Below are positions 10,201 through 19,146 of a stretch of DNA of 64,000 nucleotides, piece by piece. The DNA is from Archangium violaceum (GTDB lineage Bacteria; Myxococcota; Myxococcia; Myxococcales; Myxococcaceae): contig NZ_CP069338.1 in the NCBI RefSeq assembly GCF_016859125.1, positions 5,147,501-5,211,500 on the forward strand. Direction: 5' to 3'. The position numbers and the translations under genes were made by a program. The notes under the pieces are model-generated. The model saw only the letters and a program-made list of their open reading frames with translations, was not told the DNA's origin and did not search any database. Within the stretch, counting starts at the first letter, position 1, and each line of letters begins with the position of its first letter.

Positions 10201-11846
10201 CCAATCCGGGTGCGCTGGAGGTCGCCAATGGCGGCACGGTGGTCATCCCCAAGGGGCAGAGCAGCGCCGAGGTGAAGCTCATCGCGAAGGCCCAGGCCGC
10301 CAGTGTGACGCTGACCGCCCAGCTGGGCACGGTGCGCCTGGAGAACACGGTGCGCGTGCTGGCCGCCAACGAGCTGCCCGCACCCACGGCGCTCACGCCC
10401 AACCCCGTCGTCACGGCGCCGGGCTACGATGTGACGCTCACCGCCACCCTGGACATCCCGGCGCCCGCGGGAACCACGCTCGAGGTCGTCGTCACGCCGG
10501 CCGAGATCGGCACGGTGGAGCCCTCGACGGTGGCCGTCGGGACCGACGCCACCACGGCCAGCTTCGTCTTCAGTGCCAATCCGGCGGCGCCTGTCACGGC
10601 CTCGGGCTCCATCTCGGTCCGGGTGAGTGGCGGCACCAGCGAGGTATCGACCCCGGTCAACTTCACCGACGACTTCCCGAAGCTCATCAGCCTGACGCCG
10701 TCTACGGCCACCGTCGTGCAGGGCACGATCCAGAAGTTCACGGTGACGCTGAACAAGGTGGCGGAGGGTGACGTGGCGGTGAAGCTCGCGGCGGCGTCCA
10801 GCCCGGCGGGGGCTGCCTTTGGTACCGTGCCCGCCACGGTGGTGGTGCCCATGGGCAGTGACTCGGCCACCTTCGACTTCACCGCGGATGCCGCGGGCGA
10901 CATCGCGGGGACCGTGACGGCCGCGCTCGGTGCGGACACGCTCACCGCCAACGTGACGGTGCGCACGCCGTACCCGATGCTCGCCAGCATCAGCCCGACG
11001 AATCCGAGGGTGGTGCCGGGGGCAACGCAGGAGTTCACCGTGTCGCTGGACAAGGCGGCGGAGGCCGGTGGTGCCACGATCTCCGTCTCCCTGGAGCCCG
11101 CAACCGGGTTGGGCTCGCTCGGCTCCTCGACGGTCTTCATCGCCGAGGGTAGTACCTCGGGCACGGTGACGTTCACCGCCACCACCAGCACGGATGGGGC
11201 GAGCGGCACCTTCGTCGCCACCTACGATGGCACGACGCTCTCCACTCCGGTGACGGTGTCCGGCACCAGGAGGGGGCTCGTCATCAACGAGGTGGACTAC
11301 GACATGCCCGGAGCCGGCGATTCGGAGGAGTTCGTGGAGATCTACAACTCCTCGAGTGCGTCCATCTCGCTGGCCGATCTGGCTCTCGTCTTCGTCAACG
11401 GGAACAACAACACCGAGTACCTCAGGGCCGATCTGGCCTCGATCGGCGAACTGGGGGCGGGTGAGTACCTCGTCGTCGGTTCGGCCAAGCTCATCGCCAA
11501 GGTGCCCGTCAGCCCCTCGGTGAAGACGCTCGCGATCAAGTCCAGCTCCAATGCCGAAACGGACATCATCCAGAACGGCTCGCCCGATGGCGTGGCCATC
11601 TACAACAAGGCGACGGACTCGATCGTCGACTCGTTGGCCTACGAGGGCGACATGCAGGATTGCACGCTCAAGGAGACGACGACGACGTTCGATCTGATGG
11701 AGGGCACCACGCCCACCACCAGCCTGGCTGATTCGTCGAGCGCTGGCTCGCTGTCCCGCATTCCCAATGCGCAGGACTCCGACTCGAACATGGACGATTT
11801 CAAGCTGACGGCCGCGCCCACTCCGGGCGCACCGAACGCTCCTTGA
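7218..11846 (+). CDS. giant multidomain lipoprotein with degenerate amidohydrolase core
   Basis: A 1,542-residue lipoprotein (lipobox LLTAC, Cys22). Order of domains: three DUF4215-type Cys-rich repeats (C-G-D/N-G ... CDDGN) to about residue 135; an amidohydrolase-like region (about 155-590); two thrombospondin type-3 calcium repeats ([14 protein letters not shown] and [14 protein letters not shown]); an OB-like region; several Ig-like beta repeats; and a C-terminal lamin-tail domain (LVINEVDYD). In the amidohydrolase part, the HxH of the family is replaced by NAN in SPGLINAN and the metal aspartate of GTD reads GTH, so it is probably not a working enzyme. The start at 7218 has AGGA 6 nt upstream. 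Likely surface-exposed; role unknown. Confidence 0.85.
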   Translation: MRNNPRHLLALLSTGLLLLTACPGTEPAVCGDGRVEGKEQCDDGNTADGDSCSSQCTTTTPPGDAICGNGQVEVGELCDDGNTVNGDGCQNNCVPTPPGQEILHECGNGIREIGEACDDGNKDDGDECTSTCTLPPAPMEQCPGAASLPQPEAGATCTVIPASTANGARLYMGVVLMDGKTLNGGQVLVNAEGTITCAACDCSGEAEAAGAERISCPAGVISPGLINANDRISVQLTPETGSLERYEHRYDWDRGNDGHTALTTPRDATEDVVRWGELRQVMAGTTSLAGNGGRTGLLRELAASQWSTSFSQEGLREPSLTFERAPLGDSSGKELTSGCDYPSIKTPDDIPALAAYLANVAEGIEESAHNEFRCVSGQGEDSEDLLTSRTAVLHGMALTAAEISKLAERGTSLVWSPRANVSLYGDTSMVTAYKQLGVNIALGTHRLQLGSMNLLRELQCANYLNQTHYSQAFTDEELWRMVTANAADATETWEKVGRIAKGKVADLAIYRLNSFAKSPHRAVIAANPEDVVLTVRGGKPLYGDKAVVDALTVGAEKACEEVPVCGTTKAACVESETGKTFAVLKEANKTSYPLFFCADSQPTNEPTCEPQRTATTPPASVNGSNVYTGTRRLTDYDGDGIENAQDNCPIIFNPIRPMDNGKQADTDNDGLGDACDPCPLDAGSTTCSARNPTDADGDGIPVPVDNCPGVANPDQADMDGDGRGDVCDACRTADPDDVLCPVTIYDLKKPVEGKYPFRAYTVTIPSAIVTAVSGSSYFIQVDDETRAKGGVDWSGIFVYSSNRTPKVGQRIRVENAVLKLYYGQLELVNAFITVLDGDLIHEVPAPVSVIPDEVVTGGSRAEALEGVLVQLTDVVVTKQDAAYGEFFVNTKGSSTDGVYVDDFLYKVSPLPAVGTEFYRVRGVLTWRNNNSKLEPRNADDLLGPPPALVGFGPAGLFTRVDPACAPAGCSTLGGLLTVSVASPYPDDLEVVVASSNPGALEVANGGTVVIPKGQSSAEVKLIAKAQAASVTLTAQLGTVRLENTVRVLAANELPAPTALTPNPVVTAPGYDVTLTATLDIPAPAGTTLEVVVTPAEIGTVEPSTVAVGTDATTASFVFSANPAAPVTASGSISVRVSGGTSEVSTPVNFTDDFPKLISLTPSTATVVQGTIQKFTVTLNKVAEGDVAVKLAAASSPAGAAFGTVPATVVVPMGSDSATFDFTADAAGDIAGTVTAALGADTLTANVTVRTPYPMLASISPTNPRVVPGATQEFTVSLDKAAEAGGATISVSLEPATGLGSLGSSTVFIAEGSTSGTVTFTATTSTDGASGTFVATYDGTTLSTPVTVSGTRRGLVINEVDYDMPGAGDSEEFVEIYNSSSASISLADLALVFVNGNNNTEYLRADLASIGELGAGEYLVVGSAKLIAKVPVSPSVKTLAIKSSSNAETDIIQNGSPDGVAIYNKATDSIVDSLAYEGDMQDCTLKETTTTFDLMEGTTPTTSLADSSSAGSLSRIPNAQDSDSNMDDFKLTAAPTPGAPNAP

Positions 11847-11866
11847 GTCCCTGAGCGGATGCCGGG

Positions 11867-11896
11867 CCCGCCCGCCTCCACCGTGAGGCGGGCGGG
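11867..11896 (+). terminator. strong GC-rich hairpin
   Basis: A perfect 12-bp stem (CCCGCCCGCCTC with GAGGCGGGCGGG) and a 6-nt loop lie 20 nt after the giant lipoprotein stop. There is no T-run. The opposing TetR gene ends at 11988, so it may serve both strands. Confidence 0.6.
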
Positions 11897-11987
11897 ACGG
11901 TGAAGTGCTCACGCCCTCCGTGTCACGCAGTCCGGGTGACGCGGGGGGCGTCGTCGTTTCCGGGGGAGGAGAGGGCGCGGGTGCCGC

Positions 11988-12611
11988 TCAGCGCTTGTTG
12001 ATGCCGTCCGCCGTCAGCAACAACCACGTCGTGAGGACGGGATCGTACGCCACCGACTCGCGAAACGAGTTCTGGTGCAGCAGCGAGCCCATGAAGCCGC
12101 CGAAGACGCTATGCGCGGCGACGCGTGCGTCCACGTCCTCGCGGAACTCCTTCGTCCTGTGCTGGCCGTGGTGGATGATGTTCTCCAGCACCCCCACGTA
12201 GACCTCCAGCTTCTCCCGGATGGACCCGGCCACCCGGTCGTTCGTGTACGCCGACTCCACCGCCACCATCCCGAAGAAGATGCCGTACTCCCGGTGGTAG
12301 CGCAGGAACTGCTGTCCCCGCCCGAGGAACGCCTCGAGCTGCTGCCGCGCCGTCAGCCGGCGCTGCTCCTTCGACAGCTCGTGCAGCTCCTCGATGGCCG
12401 CCAGCAGCAGGTCCTCCTTCGTGGGGAAGTGCCAGTAGAGCGTCCCTGGCGTCATCCGGATGGCCTTGGCCAGCTCCGCCATCGTCGTCGCGAGGATGCT
12501 CCGTCGCGCGAAGAGCGTGATGGCGGCCTCCATGATTTCCAACCGCGTCCGCGCCGCACGCTCCTGTTTGAGCTCCCGCTTCGCTGCTGCCTTGCGCATC
12601 CCAGTGCGCAT
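11988..12611 (-). CDS. TetR family transcriptional regulator
   Basis: A 207-residue repressor-type protein. The N-terminal helix-turn-helix occupies about residues 20-68 (AAITLFARRSILATTMAEL, then RMTPGTLYWHFPTKEDLL), with the TLYWHFPTKEDLL recognition-helix signature of the family. The C-terminal ligand domain is helical and has a YHREYGIFFGM segment. It lies 35 nt downstream of the metallophosphoesterase on the same strand and may be co-transcribed with it. Start chosen at the ATG at 12611; the ATG at 12599 is the alternative. Ligand and targets cannot be inferred. Confidence 0.85.
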   Translation of the reverse strand: MRTGMRKAAAKRELKQERAARTRLEIMEAAITLFARRSILATTMAELAKAIRMTPGTLYWHFPTKEDLLLAAIEELHELSKEQRRLTARQQLEAFLGRGQQFLRYHREYGIFFGMVAVESAYTNDRVAGSIREKLEVYVGVLENIIHHGQHRTKEFREDVDARVAAHSVFGGFMGSLLHQNSFRESVAYDPVLTTWLLLTADGINKR

Positions 12612-12646
12612 TTACCCACCGTGGATGCGCCGCGTCACCTTCAGCC

Positions 12647-13840
12647 TCAGGCGAGCAGCGTCACCTTGACGATCTCCGGCGGCGCGGCCACTCGCAGCGG
12701 CGGGCCCCAGAAGCCCGTGCCCCGGCTCACGTAGATGGAGCGCTCTCCCTCGTGGAACAGCCCGGCGTCGTGCTCCCAGATGGCCGCCACCGCGAGGTTG
12801 AATGGGAAGAATTGTCCGCCGTGCGTGTGTCCCGAGAGCTGCAGCCCCATGCCCGCCTTCAGCGCGTGCTCGCGCCAACCCGCGGGCTGGTGCGCCAGCA
12901 GCACCGAGGCCCGTGTTGGATCCCTCCCCGCCGTGGCCGCCGCCAGGTCATAGCTGCGCTGGCGCGGGTAGCCCGAGCGTCGCGCTCCCCAATCATCCAC
13001 GCCCACCAGGTCGAACGAGGCCCCCGGCTCGCCAATGCGCACGTGGCGGTTGCGTAGCACCGTGAGCCCCATGCGCGTGAGCGCGTCGCTCCACTCCTCG
13101 TCTCCCGAGTAGTACTCGTGGTTGCCCGTGACGAAGTACGTGCCGTGACGCGAGCGCAGGTCGCGCAGCGCGCCCGCCGCGAAGCCGAGCTCCTCCACGC
13201 TGCCGTCCACCAGATCGCCCGTGATGCACACCAGGTCGCCCTTCAGGGCGTTGGTCCGCGCCACCAGTTCGTCCATGAAGCGGCGCTGGATGAGCGGGCC
13301 CACGTGGATGTCGCTGAGCTGGATGAGGGTGAAGCCATCCAACGCCCTGGGCAGCCCGGGCAACCGCACCGCCACCTCGTTCACCACCGGCGGGTGGAAG
13401 GCGCGCCACACGCCGTAGCTGGCCAGTCCTCCCGTGGCCACCAGCGCCGCTCCGGCCGTCGCCCGGGCGAGGAACTCCCGCCGCTCCTCGGACACGGGGG
13501 CCGGAGCCGCCTGTTCCGCGCGCCGGCGCTTCATCCACCCGGAGAGCCTGCGCACGCCGCCCAGCGACAGCACCGCCAGCAGCAGGTAGGTGGCCGCTCC
13601 CATCCAGAACCAGCTCAGCTGCGCCACCGCCGCCGTGGCCTCCGAGGGCCACAGGTGCGTCAGCATCCGCGAGCCCAGCAGCGTCGCGGCCAGCAGCGCC
13701 ATCACCCCCACGCCCACCCTGCGCCAGGCGGGGTGCTTCGCCGTGTCCCGGAAGAGGCGCCGGTACAGATAGATGTGACCGGACACCACCAACAACGCCA
13801 GGGGAGCGAAGAAGAGGGCGAATCGCAGCGCGGGAGTCAT
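12647..13840 (-). CDS. membrane-anchored metallophosphoesterase
   Basis: A 397-residue calcineurin-like phosphoesterase. Three or four hydrophobic helices fill the first 100 residues and another follows a REFLARATAG segment at about 122-145. The catalytic domain starts near 165 with the metal motifs DIHVG (Asp177, His179), GDLVDG (Asp209), GNHEYY (Asn240, His241) and, near the end, SGHTHGG. This is the YkuE/YaeI-type family that acts at the membrane, with some members hydrolysing lipid-linked phosphodiesters such as UDP-diacylglucosamine. No clear operon partner except the TetR gene just downstream. Substrate is inference only. Confidence 0.88.
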   Translation of the reverse strand: MTPALRFALFFAPLALLVVSGHIYLYRRLFRDTAKHPAWRRVGVGVMALLAATLLGSRMLTHLWPSEATAAVAQLSWFWMGAATYLLLAVLSLGGVRRLSGWMKRRRAEQAAPAPVSEERREFLARATAGAALVATGGLASYGVWRAFHPPVVNEVAVRLPGLPRALDGFTLIQLSDIHVGPLIQRRFMDELVARTNALKGDLVCITGDLVDGSVEELGFAAGALRDLRSRHGTYFVTGNHEYYSGDEEWSDALTRMGLTVLRNRHVRIGEPGASFDLVGVDDWGARRSGYPRQRSYDLAAATAGRDPTRASVLLAHQPAGWREHALKAGMGLQLSGHTHGGQFFPFNLAVAAIWEHDAGLFHEGERSIYVSRGTGFWGPPLRVAAPPEIVKVTLLA

Positions 13841-13913
13841 GAGGCCTTGAATACTTACCGGCGCTCCAGGCGCCGCAACTCCATCGTATGTGAAGAAGCG
13901 TGAAGCCGCCCCC

Positions 13914-14819
13914 TCACCCGAGGAGCGCCCGGAGCGCCCCCGACACCTCGGGGTATTGGAAGGGGTAGCCCGACTCCGTCGCGACCCGGGGCAGCACGCG
14001 CTGGCCGCCCAACACCGCCTCGGACATCTCCCCCATCGCCACCTTCAGCGCCAGGGAGGGCACGGGCAGCACCGCCGGCCGGTGCAGCGCCGCCCCCAAT
14101 GCCCGCGTGAGCTCCGCGTTCGTCACCGGCTCCGGCGCCGTCACGTTCATCGGCCCGCGCAGCTCCGGCTGCTCCAGCGCGAAGAGCAACAGTCCCAGCG
14201 CGTCGTCTCGGTGCACCCAGCTCATGTACTGCTGCCCCGAGCCCATGCGCCCGCCCACGCCCCACCGGAAGAGGGGCAGCATCTTCTTCAGCGCGCCTCC
14301 CGCCGGGTGCAGCACCACGCCGATGCGTGGCACCACCGTGCGGATGCCCGACGCTGCCGCCTCCAGTGCCTCGGCCTCCCAGGCCCGGCACACCCGCGCG
14401 AGGAAGTCCTCTCCGGGCGAGCTGGTCTCCGTCAGCGGCTCCGCGCCCCGGTCTCCGCCGTAGTAGCCGATGGCCGACGCGGATACGAAGTGCCGCACCG
14501 TGCCCGCGGCTCGCATGGCCTCCACCAGCAGCCGCGTGCCCACCACCCGGCTGTCATGGATGCGCTTGCGCGCGCGCTCCGTCCACCGCTGGGCCACCGG
14601 CTCGCCCGCCAGGTGCACCACCGCCTCCGCTCCTCCCAACGCATCCGGTGACAGCGGCGTGGCCGCGTCGAAGTAGGAGCCCGTCACGCCCGGGGGCAGA
14701 CGCGCGAGCGTGCGCTTCACGTCGCGCGCCAGCACGTGCACGCCATGGCCCCGCTCCAGCAACCGCTCGACGAGCTGGGGGCCCAGGAAACCACTCGCTC
14801 CCGTCACGGCGATCTTCAC
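13914..14819 (-). CDS. TIGR01777 family NAD-dependent epimerase-like protein
   Basis: A 301-residue Rossmann-fold protein of the extended short-chain dehydrogenase class (YfcH/SulA-like). The cofactor loop GASGFLG is at residues 7-13. The family marker SASAIGYYG follows near 115, the MSWVHRDD segment near 200, and a C-terminal domain of about 50 residues with LPVPSLALKV and ALRALLG. Its start overlaps the stop of the upstream thioredoxin-fold gene by 4 nt (ATGA), so they are translationally coupled. The reaction catalysed by this family is not established. Confidence 0.88.
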   Translation of the reverse strand: MKIAVTGASGFLGPQLVERLLERGHGVHVLARDVKRTLARLPPGVTGSYFDAATPLSPDALGGAEAVVHLAGEPVAQRWTERARKRIHDSRVVGTRLLVEAMRAAGTVRHFVSASAIGYYGGDRGAEPLTETSSPGEDFLARVCRAWEAEALEAAASGIRTVVPRIGVVLHPAGGALKKMLPLFRWGVGGRMGSGQQYMSWVHRDDALGLLLFALEQPELRGPMNVTAPEPVTNAELTRALGAALHRPAVLPVPSLALKVAMGEMSEAVLGGQRVLPRVATESGYPFQYPEVSGALRALLG

Positions 14820-15370
14820 GGATGAATCCCCGATGGAATGTCCCGGCCGAGCAGGGTAGCGAGCGCCTGGAAGAACGTCTCCATGTCCTCCTCGTCCATG
14901 CGTCCCGAGTAGCGGAAGACGACACTCCCCTTGTCATCCAGCAGCAACACCGAGGACGTCTTCTTGGGCAGGCTCCACGGCGCCTCCCCCAGGGTTCCCT
15001 TCAGGTCCACGAGAATGGGAATGCCCCACTTCTTCTCCTCGTCGCGCACGTGCGAGAGCGCGATGCCCCGAGCGGGGAAGAAGTCGAACGACTCCAGGTT
15101 GGCCACCGCCACCACCCACGCCGCGTCGAGCAGTCCCATCGCCCGGCCCCGGGCGAAGAGGGCCTCCTTGAAGGGCGAGTTGAGTGTTGTCGAGTGTCGG
15201 TCCTCGTAGAAGAGAATGACCGGTTTTCCCCGCCAGCGGGACAGCTCCACTTCCTTTCCGTTCGAGCCTCGCAAGGTTGCGTTCATCGGTCCTACCCGCG
15301 ACTCGGTGGCGAGCGTTGGGCTCGTGGCCAGAACGGCGCTCGCCAGCATGCCTGCAATCCATGTGGTCAT
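14816..15370 (-). CDS. exported thioredoxin-fold protein without CxxC
   Basis: A 184-residue protein with a signal peptide (first ~22 residues, ending LATES). The mature part looks like a peroxiredoxin/thioredoxin-like fold: KPVILFYEDRHS, a WVVAVANLESFDFFP strand, GIPILVDLKGTLGEAPW and SSVLLLDDKGSVVFRYSG. There is no CxxC motif at the expected place, so it is probably not a classical disulfide reductase. The frame is open to 15448; the ATG at 15370 is chosen because GGGAG lies 8 nt upstream and it opens the signal peptide. It is divergent from crtE, and its start is 13 bp from the first operator repeat, so it may share light control. Confidence 0.72.
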   Translation of the reverse strand: MTTWIAGMLASAVLATSPTLATESRVGPMNATLRGSNGKEVELSRWRGKPVILFYEDRHSTTLNSPFKEALFARGRAMGLLDAAWVVAVANLESFDFFPARGIALSHVRDEEKKWGIPILVDLKGTLGEAPWSLPKKTSSVLLLDDKGSVVFRYSGRMDEEDMETFFQALATLLGRDIPSGIHP

Positions 15371-15382
15371 CAGGGACTCCCG

Positions 15383-15432
15383 TGGACAAAGCTTGTACGA
15401 ACCTTGAACATAGTCTTGACAAGGGCTGGACA
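15383..15432. promoter_or_regulatory. CarH/CarA-type operator: five 11-bp-spaced repeats with -35 box
   Basis: Hexamers TGGACA (15383), TGTACG (15394), TGAACA (15405), TTGACA (15416) and TGGACA (15427) occur at an exact 11-bp period. CarH operators in other bacteria are tandem 11-bp repeats with a TGTACA core. The fourth repeat is itself a perfect sigma-70 -35 hexamer facing crtE, so bound repressor would occlude RNA polymerase. I find no convincing -10 at 16-18 bp spacing (TTACTT at 15439 is weak). The block sits between the divergent starts at 15370 and 15484. Confidence 0.75.
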
Positions 15433-15483
15433 CAAAGATTACTTCCAAGCTCGAAGGTACCCACCGTTCGGGAGGACAGCTGT

Positions 15484-16566
15484 ATGGGCCCCACGCCTTT
15501 CATCGCCGCACCGCCCATGTCGGCTCCCTCGGTGGAGCAGGCGTGGTTGAAGTTGGTGCAGGCCCAGGTGGAAGGCTCGCTCGCCGAGTTGTTGGAGCTG
15601 CCGGACGAGGCGGGGTTTGACATTCATTGGACAGAGGCGCTGGGACACGTCCGCGAGTACGTGTTGCGCCCCACCCGGAGGTTGCGCCCGGCGCTGTTGC
15701 TGGCCGGCTACTGCCTGGCGCGGGGCTCCGCGGTGGTGCCGCCCGGGCTGTGGCGCTTCGCCGCGGGGTTGGAGCTGCTGCACGCCTTCCGGCTCGTCCA
15801 TGACGACGTGACGGAGGACACGGTGCTGCGGCGGGGCGGGCTGGCCATGCACCACCTGTTGGGGCCGGGCCGTCCGGGACAGCACCTGGCCGTGGTGGTG
15901 GGAGATCATCTCTTCGCTCGCGCGCTGGAGACGATGGTGGGCTCGGAGCTGCCGGGGGCGGCGCGGGCCAGCGAGTACCACCTGCGGCTGTGCCGCTACT
16001 CGGCGGTGGGACAGTACTCGGTGCAGCAGGGGGGCCAGGTGCTGGCTCCGGGCGGAGTGCGCCACGCCTTGCGTGTGGCGCGTCTGAGGATGCTGCGCGA
16101 GGGCTTCTGCTCGGCACTGGTGTGCGGGGCGATGCTGGCCGGCGCGGACGAGACGTTGCGACTGCGGCTGGCGCGGGTGGGCTGCGACGTGGGGCTGGCC
16201 TACGAGCTGCGGCGGGAGCTGGGCGGCCTCTTCGAGGAGCAGCGGGGCGACGACTGGGCCGCGCGCTGCGACTTCACCCAGGGCCGGCGCACCTTCCCGG
16301 TGATGGCGGCCTGGTCGCGAGCCCGTCCCGAGAAGCGAGCGGAGTTGGAGAAGCTGTGGGCGCTGCCTCCCGAGCGCAAGGACGAGGCCGCGCTCGCGCG
16401 GGCACGCCACCTGGTGGAAGAGGCCGGGGGCCGGATCGCCACCGAGCGTCTGGTGGCGCGGGCCTCGCACAACGCCGTGCGCGCGTTGGCGACGCTGCCC
16501 AACCCCCATGGTCTGCGCGACCTGATGCGGTCACTGATCGGCCAGCTGGTCCACCGGATGGCTTGA
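15484..16566 (+). CDS. crtE: geranylgeranyl diphosphate synthase (CrtE)
   Basis: A 360-residue trans-prenyltransferase that should extend farnesyl diphosphate with isopentenyl diphosphate to the C20 precursor of carotenoids. The first aspartate-rich motif is HDDVTEDTVLRRGG, followed by the usual His-rich MHHLLG. The second is a variant, GDDWAARCDFTQGRRTFP. The frame runs back to 15277, but the ATG at 15484 has GGGAGGA about 8 nt upstream and follows the promoter/operator at a sensible distance. It is the first gene of the carotenoid operon and lies 13 nt before crtIb. Confidence 0.9.
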   Translation: MGPTPFIAAPPMSAPSVEQAWLKLVQAQVEGSLAELLELPDEAGFDIHWTEALGHVREYVLRPTRRLRPALLLAGYCLARGSAVVPPGLWRFAAGLELLHAFRLVHDDVTEDTVLRRGGLAMHHLLGPGRPGQHLAVVVGDHLFARALETMVGSELPGAARASEYHLRLCRYSAVGQYSVQQGGQVLAPGGVRHALRVARLRMLREGFCSALVCGAMLAGADETLRLRLARVGCDVGLAYELRRELGGLFEEQRGDDWAARCDFTQGRRTFPVMAAWSRARPEKRAELEKLWALPPERKDEAALARARHLVEEAGGRIATERLVARASHNAVRALATLPNPHGLRDLMRSLIGQLVHRMA

Positions 16567-16579
16567 GAGGAGACGTACC

Positions 16580-18124
16580 GTGAGCAGTGGCAAGCGACAG
16601 GCGGTGGTGGTGGGCGCGGGCGTGGGCGGGCTCGCCGCGGCGGCGCGGCTGGCCCACCAGGGCTTCGACGTCCACCTCTTCGAGAAGACGGAGGGCCCCG
16701 GCGGCCGCTGCAACCGCCTCCAGGTGGACGGCTTCACCTGGGACATTGGCCCCACCATCGTGCTCATGCCCGAGGTGTTCCAGGAGACGTTCGCCGCGCT
16801 CGGCCGGCGCCTCGAGGACTACCTCACGCTGCTGCGGTGCGATCCCAACTACCGCATCCACTACCGCGACGGCTCGGCCATCACCTTCACCTCCGAGCTG
16901 TGCGCCATGGGGCGGGAGCTGGAGCGGGTGGAGCCCGGCAGCTACGCGCGCTACCTGGCCTTCCTCGCGCAGGGCCGCACCCAGTACCGCACCAGCCTGG
17001 ACCACCTGGTGGGCCGCAACTACGCGGGCATCTCCGACTACTTCGCGCCCTCGGTGCTCAAGAAGATCTTCCAGGTGCGCGCCCACCGCCGCATGTACGC
17101 GGACGTCAGCCGCTTCTTCCAGGACGAGCGGCTGCGCGCGGCGATGACCTTCCAGACGATGTACCTGGGTGTGTCGCCCTTCGCGTCGCCCGCGGTGTAC
17201 GGGCTCTTGCCCTTCACGGAGCTGGGCGTGGGCGTGTGGTTCCCCAAGGGGGGCCTGTATGCCATTCCGCTCGCGCTCGAGAAGGTGGCGCGCGAGGAGG
17301 GCGTGCGGCTGCACTACGGCACGCCGGTGAAGCGCATCCTCACCGGGGGGGCGCGGGCCACGGGCGTGGAGCTCGAGGATGGGCAGGTGGTGAAGGCCGA
17401 CGTGGTGCTGTGTAACGCGGATCTGCCCTACGCGTACGAGAAGCTGCTGGACCCGGGCGCCACCCGGCTCAAGCGAGCGGAAAAGCTTCGCTACACCTCC
17501 AGCGGCTACATGCTCTACCTGGGACTCCGGCGCCGCTACGACGGCCTGAACCACCACAACGTCGTCTTCGGGAACGACTACAAGGGCTCGTTCGACGACA
17601 TCTTCGAGCGCTTCCGCGTGCCGGAGGATCCCAGCTTCTACGTGAATGCTCCGGCCCATACGGACCCGAGCCTCGCGCCGCCGGGCAAGGACGCGCTCTA
17701 CATCCTCGTGCCGGTGCCCCACCAGCACCCGGGCCTGGACTGGAAGGTGGAAGGCCCCAGGGTGCGCACCAAGGTGCTGCGGCGCCTGGCCGAGCTCGGC
17801 TACCCGGAGCTCGAGCGAGACATCGAGGTGGAGCGCGTCTTCACGCCGGATGACTGGGCGTCCACCTTCAACCTGGCCCGGGGCAGTGCCTTCGGGTTGG
17901 CACAGAACTTCTTCCAGATCGGCCCCTTCCGCCCGTCCAACCAGGATGCGCGCGTGCGGAACCTGTTCTTCGTGGGGGCCTCCACCCAGCCGGGCACCGG
18001 TCTTCCCACGGTGCTCATCTCCGCGCGGCTGGTGGTGGAGCGCATCCTGGCCTGGTCGGGAGCGGCGGACGTGGTGACGGAGCCCCGGAGAGCCGGGCGT
18101 GGAGCAATCGAGGAGGCTGCATGA
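16580..18124 (+). CDS. crtIb: phytoene desaturase family oxidase (CrtI type)
   Basis: A 514-residue FAD-dependent carotenoid desaturase. The N-terminal dinucleotide motif VVVGAGVGGLAAAARLA leads into FEKTEGPGGRCN. The C-terminal CrtI signature reads FFVGASTQPGTGLPTVLISARL. It should introduce double bonds into phytoene or its products. The start is a GTG with GAGAGGAGA upstream. Its last codons overlap crtB by 4 nt. In Myxococcus two CrtI paralogues share the desaturation steps and the operon copy is CrtIb; the symbol is given by operon position. A second desaturase-like gene (crtD) lies further down. Confidence 0.88.
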   Translation: MSSGKRQAVVVGAGVGGLAAAARLAHQGFDVHLFEKTEGPGGRCNRLQVDGFTWDIGPTIVLMPEVFQETFAALGRRLEDYLTLLRCDPNYRIHYRDGSAITFTSELCAMGRELERVEPGSYARYLAFLAQGRTQYRTSLDHLVGRNYAGISDYFAPSVLKKIFQVRAHRRMYADVSRFFQDERLRAAMTFQTMYLGVSPFASPAVYGLLPFTELGVGVWFPKGGLYAIPLALEKVAREEGVRLHYGTPVKRILTGGARATGVELEDGQVVKADVVLCNADLPYAYEKLLDPGATRLKRAEKLRYTSSGYMLYLGLRRRYDGLNHHNVVFGNDYKGSFDDIFERFRVPEDPSFYVNAPAHTDPSLAPPGKDALYILVPVPHQHPGLDWKVEGPRVRTKVLRRLAELGYPELERDIEVERVFTPDDWASTFNLARGSAFGLAQNFFQIGPFRPSNQDARVRNLFFVGASTQPGTGLPTVLISARLVVERILAWSGAADVVTEPRRAGRGAIEEAA

Positions 18125-19146
18125 AGGCGCATGACAACACCCTGGTGGCACGTGGTTACGAGATGGCGGAGCGCGTGACTCGCAATCACGCCAAGAGCTT
18201 CTTCTTCGCCTCGTTCATGCTCTTCGGTATGCGGCGCAAGGCGGCCTTCGCGCTCTACGCATATTGCCGGCGCCTGGACGACATGGTGGACGTGGCGGAC
18301 GGAGCGGATCAGGGCGCGGTGCCCGAGGGCCTGGCCGATCGGCTGGTGCGTGCGCGCCGCGCGGTGGCCGAGCTCTTCGTGGAGTCGCCGGAGCTGGCGG
18401 ATCCACGCATGCCGCCGCCCGCCACGCGCGCGAGCGGGGGAGATGGGCCGTGGGATCCATCGGAGTTCGCCGCCCTGCAGGACGTCATCCGCCGCTTCCG
18501 CGTCCCCGAGCAGCCCATGCAGGACCTCATCTCCGGCATGGAGATGGACCTGACGAAGCGCCGCTACGCGAACTGGGCCGAGCTGGACCTGTACTGCTAC
18601 CGGGTGGCGGGCGTGGTGGGGTTGATGATGGCACCCATGCTGGGCTGTTCGGAGGAGTGGGCGCTCGGGCCGGCGGCGGACCTGGGCCGTGCCATGCAGC
18701 TCACCAACATCCTCCGCGACGTGAAGGAGGACCTGGACCGCGACCGCGTCTACCTGCCGCTGGACGAGCTGGCGGCCTTCGGGCTCACGGTGGAGGACCT
18801 GCGCCGCGGCGTGGTGGATGACCGGTGGCGCGACTTCATGCGCTGCCAGATCGCCCGGGCGCGCGCCTACTACTCGCGGGCGGCGGCGGGCATCCCCGCG
18901 CTCTCCGGCTTCGGCTGCCAGCGCATGGTGAAGCTGATGGGCTCCATCTACGGGGACATCCTGCGCGTCATCGAGCAGAACGACTACGACGTCTTCAAGG
19001 GGCGCCTCTCGGTGCCGGGGTCGCGCAAGCTGGCGCTGGCCTCCGCCATCCTGGTGCGGCCGTCGTCGGTGCTGCCCGCGCCGTCCACGCCCGAGGTGAA
19101 GGTGCCGCTCCTTCCCACGAGGATGACGACGGGGGTGGGCTCATGA
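18121..19146 (+). CDS. crtB: phytoene synthase (CrtB)
   Basis: A 341-residue squalene/phytoene synthase that condenses two geranylgeranyl diphosphates head to head. First aspartate motif: YCRRLDDMVDVAD near residue 47. Second: TNILRDVKEDLDRDRVYLP near residue 200. The KSFFFASFML segment near the N-terminus is also typical. A Pro-rich tail of about 30 residues (VRPSSVLPAPSTPEV) extends beyond the usual end. It overlaps its neighbours by ATGA at both ends. It commits precursor to the C40 pathway. Confidence 0.93.
   Translation: MKAHDNTLVARGYEMAERVTRNHAKSFFFASFMLFGMRRKAAFALYAYCRRLDDMVDVADGADQGAVPEGLADRLVRARRAVAELFVESPELADPRMPPPATRASGGDGPWDPSEFAALQDVIRRFRVPEQPMQDLISGMEMDLTKRRYANWAELDLYCYRVAGVVGLMMAPMLGCSEEWALGPAADLGRAMQLTNILRDVKEDLDRDRVYLPLDELAAFGLTVEDLRRGVVDDRWRDFMRCQIARARAYYSRAAAGIPALSGFGCQRMVKLMGSIYGDILRVIEQNDYDVFKGRLSVPGSRKLALASAILVRPSSVLPAPSTPEVKVPLLPTRMTTGVGS

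Noticed and set aside
7191..11912. 1,573-codon minus-strand frame opposite the giant lipoprotein
   Set aside because: His/Arg/Gly/Ala-rich text without domains, expected as an antisense shadow in high-GC DNA; the plus strand has clear modules.
15439..15444. TTACTT as the -10 box of the crtE promoter
   Set aside because: Correct 17-bp spacing but only two of six consensus bases; not called as a separate feature.
16274..18151. Long minus-strand frame opposite crtIb and crtE
   Set aside because: Shadow of two well-recognised carotenoid genes.
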